A DNA stretch of 64,000 nt from Bryobacteraceae bacterium (GTDB lineage: Bacteria > Acidobacteriota > Terriglobia > Bryobacterales > Bryobacteraceae): the NCBI GenBank assembly GCA_947458745.1, contig CANGYQ010000002.1:248001-312000 (forward strand), in the 5' to 3' direction. The notes below the pieces were generated by a model. It searched no databases. It saw only the letters and a list, made by a program, of their open reading frames with translations, and was not told the origin of the DNA. Positions 62,699-64,000 of this stretch are shown piece after piece. The stretch's first letter is position 1. Each line of letters opens with the position of its first letter. The translations under genes and the position numbers were made by a program.

Positions 62699-63934
62699 AT
62701 GACCTCAGTCGTTTTGTTATTGCTGGCTCAGTACGATCTGGTACTAAAAGGCGGGCGCGTGATCGACCCGCGCAACAATGTGGACCGCGTGGCCGACGTG
62801 GCTGTCACCGCGGGCAAGATCGCGGCCGTGGGCGACAACCTCGCCGGCAAGCAGACCCTGGATGTGAAGGGCCTGGTGGTGACACCGGGGCTGATCGACA
62901 TTCACGTCCACTTGTTTGCCACCACCGGCGTCAAGAATGCCTGGGCGGGCGACAACAGCATTTGGCCCGATGGCTTCAGCTTCCGCACTGGCGTGACGAC
63001 GATGGCCGATGCGGGATCGAGCGGCTGGCGCAACTTTGAGACGTTCCGGCATACGGTGATCGACCGCGTGCAGACGCGAGTTTTCGCCTTCATCAACATT
63101 GCCGGGTTGGGCATGATGACCGACGTGGCGGAGCAGGATGATTTCGATCCGAAGGAACTGGCGCGCCTGGCCAAGAAGCATTCCGACATCGTGGTGGGCG
63201 TGAAGAGCGCGCACTACCAGAAACCGGACTGGGACAGCGTGGACCGGGCGCTGGAGGCCGGTCGCGAGGCCAACATCCCGATCATGGTGGACTTTGGCTA
63301 CTTCCACATTGAGCGGCCCTACTGGCAACTGGTGACCGAGCGACTGCGCCCCGGTGACATTTCGACGCACATGTTCCGGGGGCCGGTACCGTTTGTCGGG
63401 CCGGACGGAAAGCTGCTGGAATACTTGACCCGGGCGCGGGCGCGGGGGGTCAAGTTTGATGTGGGCCATGGCGGCGGCAGCTTTGTCTTCCGCAATGCCG
63501 TGCCGGCAGTGAAGCTGGGCTTTTACCCGGATTCGATTTCGACTGACCAGCATACGGGCTCAATGAACGGCCAGATGATGGACATGCCGACGACGATGTC
63601 GAAGATGCTGGCGCTGGGCATCCCGCTGACAGAAGTGATTCGCGAATCCACCTGGAACCCGGCACAGTTGATCAAGCATCCGGAGCTGGGGCACCTTTCC
63701 GTGGGCGCACCGGCGGACGTGGCGGTGTGGAATGTCATGAAAGGCGATTTTGGCTTCGCCGATTTCGCGGGCGGCGGGTTGCGGTCCGCCGAACGGCTCT
63801 CCTGCGAACTCACGCTGCGCGAGGGCAAGGTGGTCTGGAACTGGAACGCCCGCGGCGCGGTGGACTGGAAAACGCTGCCTTCCAACTACGGCGTCCGGCC
63901 CAAGGTGGACCAGATCGTGCTGCCGCCCAAATAG
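62699..63934 (+). CDS. Dihydroorotase-like amidohydrolase/deacetylase
   Basis: 411 residues. A short hydrophobic start (TSVVLLLLAQ) may be a signal or anchor. The amidohydrolase barrel shows the small beta domain (YDLVLKGGRVIDPRNNVDRV), the metal HxH in TPGLIDIHVHLFATTG, a likely bridging Lys in DIVVGVKSAHYQK, and His residues in DISTHMF and DVGHGGGS; the catalytic Asp is in SISTDQHTGS. The pattern matches the amidohydrolase/deacetylase group that cleaves N-acyl amino acids or related amides. It is divergent from the DUF1592 operon and convergent with a DUF1080 gene 3 bases beyond its stop. Confidence 0.87.
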   Translation: MTSVVLLLLAQYDLVLKGGRVIDPRNNVDRVADVAVTAGKIAAVGDNLAGKQTLDVKGLVVTPGLIDIHVHLFATTGVKNAWAGDNSIWPDGFSFRTGVTTMADAGSSGWRNFETFRHTVIDRVQTRVFAFINIAGLGMMTDVAEQDDFDPKELARLAKKHSDIVVGVKSAHYQKPDWDSVDRALEAGREANIPIMVDFGYFHIERPYWQLVTERLRPGDISTHMFRGPVPFVGPDGKLLEYLTRARARGVKFDVGHGGGSFVFRNAVPAVKLGFYPDSISTDQHTGSMNGQMMDMPTTMSKMLALGIPLTEVIRESTWNPAQLIKHPELGHLSVGAPADVAVWNVMKGDFGFADFAGGGLRSAERLSCELTLREGKVVWNWNARGAVDWKTLPSNYGVRPKVDQIVLPPK

Positions 63935-63937
63935 CCG

Positions 63938-64000
63938 CTACTTCTTGGGTAGCGCCACGGTGATGTTGCGGAACTTCAGGCCGCCGGTGTGATCGCCTTG
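63938..64000 (-). CDS. DUF1080 (3-keto-disaccharide hydrolase) protein, C-terminal end
   Basis: Only 20 codons and the stop are in the window: QGDHTGGLKFRNITVALPKK. The HTGGLKFRNI core is the conserved last strand of the DUF1080 concanavalin-like domain, common next to sugar oxidoreductases in this phylum. The gene continues past the right edge. Confidence 0.7.
   Translation of the reverse strand, partial: QGDHTGGLKFRNITVALPKK

Overview
The window reads as a chromosomal segment of an acidobacterium, most likely of the Solibacterales/Bryobacteraceae (Candidatus Solibacter-like). This rests on three large TonB-dependent receptor-like proteins with an N-terminal carboxypeptidase-regulatory-like domain, a secreted dehydrogenase carrying the C-terminal domain typical of Solibacter secreted proteins, many Tat-exported sugar enzymes, PEP-CTERM proteins, a paired DUF1552/DUF1592 cytochrome system, and a relic of an acidobacterial duplicated orphan permease (ADOP). 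Coding density is high, GC-rich and even. I saw no tRNA, rRNA, CRISPR array, insertion sequence or prophage.

Layout. 1-8.6 kb: the 3' end of a cellulose-synthase-like glycosyltransferase, a secreted nuclease with a dockerin-like tail directly followed by a cohesin-like PEP-CTERM protein, and a large receptor. 8.6-13.6 kb: a PIN toxin-antitoxin pair, a DASS anion transporter, and a divergent small His/Cys protein with a second receptor. 13.7-20.2 kb (minus): an exported sugar-processing cluster (LSm-like protein, hydroxypyruvate isomerase-like TIM barrel, aldo/keto reductase, RidA, PIG-L deacetylase, SGNH esterase, sorbosone dehydrogenase). 20.3-27.3 kb (plus): envelope and periplasmic genes (BON protein, sialate O-acetylesterase, parvulin, small HExxH protein, TlpA-like thioredoxin, DsbD alpha-like protein, heptosyltransferase, NHL propeller). 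27.3-29.6 kb (minus): an arsenic operon arsR-arsC-arsM with a 2-oxoglutarate dioxygenase as fourth gene. 29.6-38.5 kb: a giant hybrid sensor kinase, argS, a PEP-CTERM protein, an LssY_C protein, two tandem ferredoxins, a 40-residue membrane peptide and a DinB-like protein. 38.5-45 kb: an ADOP pseudogene, then a compact cytochrome c maturation operon ccmE-F-H-I-X-A-B-C-D. 45-52.4 kb: a mannonate-dehydratase-like enolase, a DUF885 lipoprotein that seems to have lost its zinc motif, a polyprenyl glycosyltransferase, lepB, a subtilase with a histone-like tail, and rsmE. 52.5-57.1 kb: a third receptor translationally coupled to a Gfo/Idh/MocA oxidoreductase. 57.1-64 kb: a decayed HicBA locus, a small protein with the DUF1592 cytochrome and its DUF1552 partner, a dihydroorotase-like amidohydrolase, and the 3' end of a DUF1080 protein.

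Two themes cut across the window. First, many monocistronic genes or first genes have a sigma70-like -10 hexamer ending 5-8 nt before the start codon and no Shine-Dalgarno, which points to leaderless mRNAs; internal operon genes use Shine-Dalgarno sites or stop/start overlaps. Second, several downstream genes encode their signal peptide out of phase inside the 3' end of the previous gene. The strongest candidates for something new are the ars operon dioxygenase, the Cys-type CcmE in a full ccm operon with an extra membrane protein, and the dockerin/cohesin nuclease pair.
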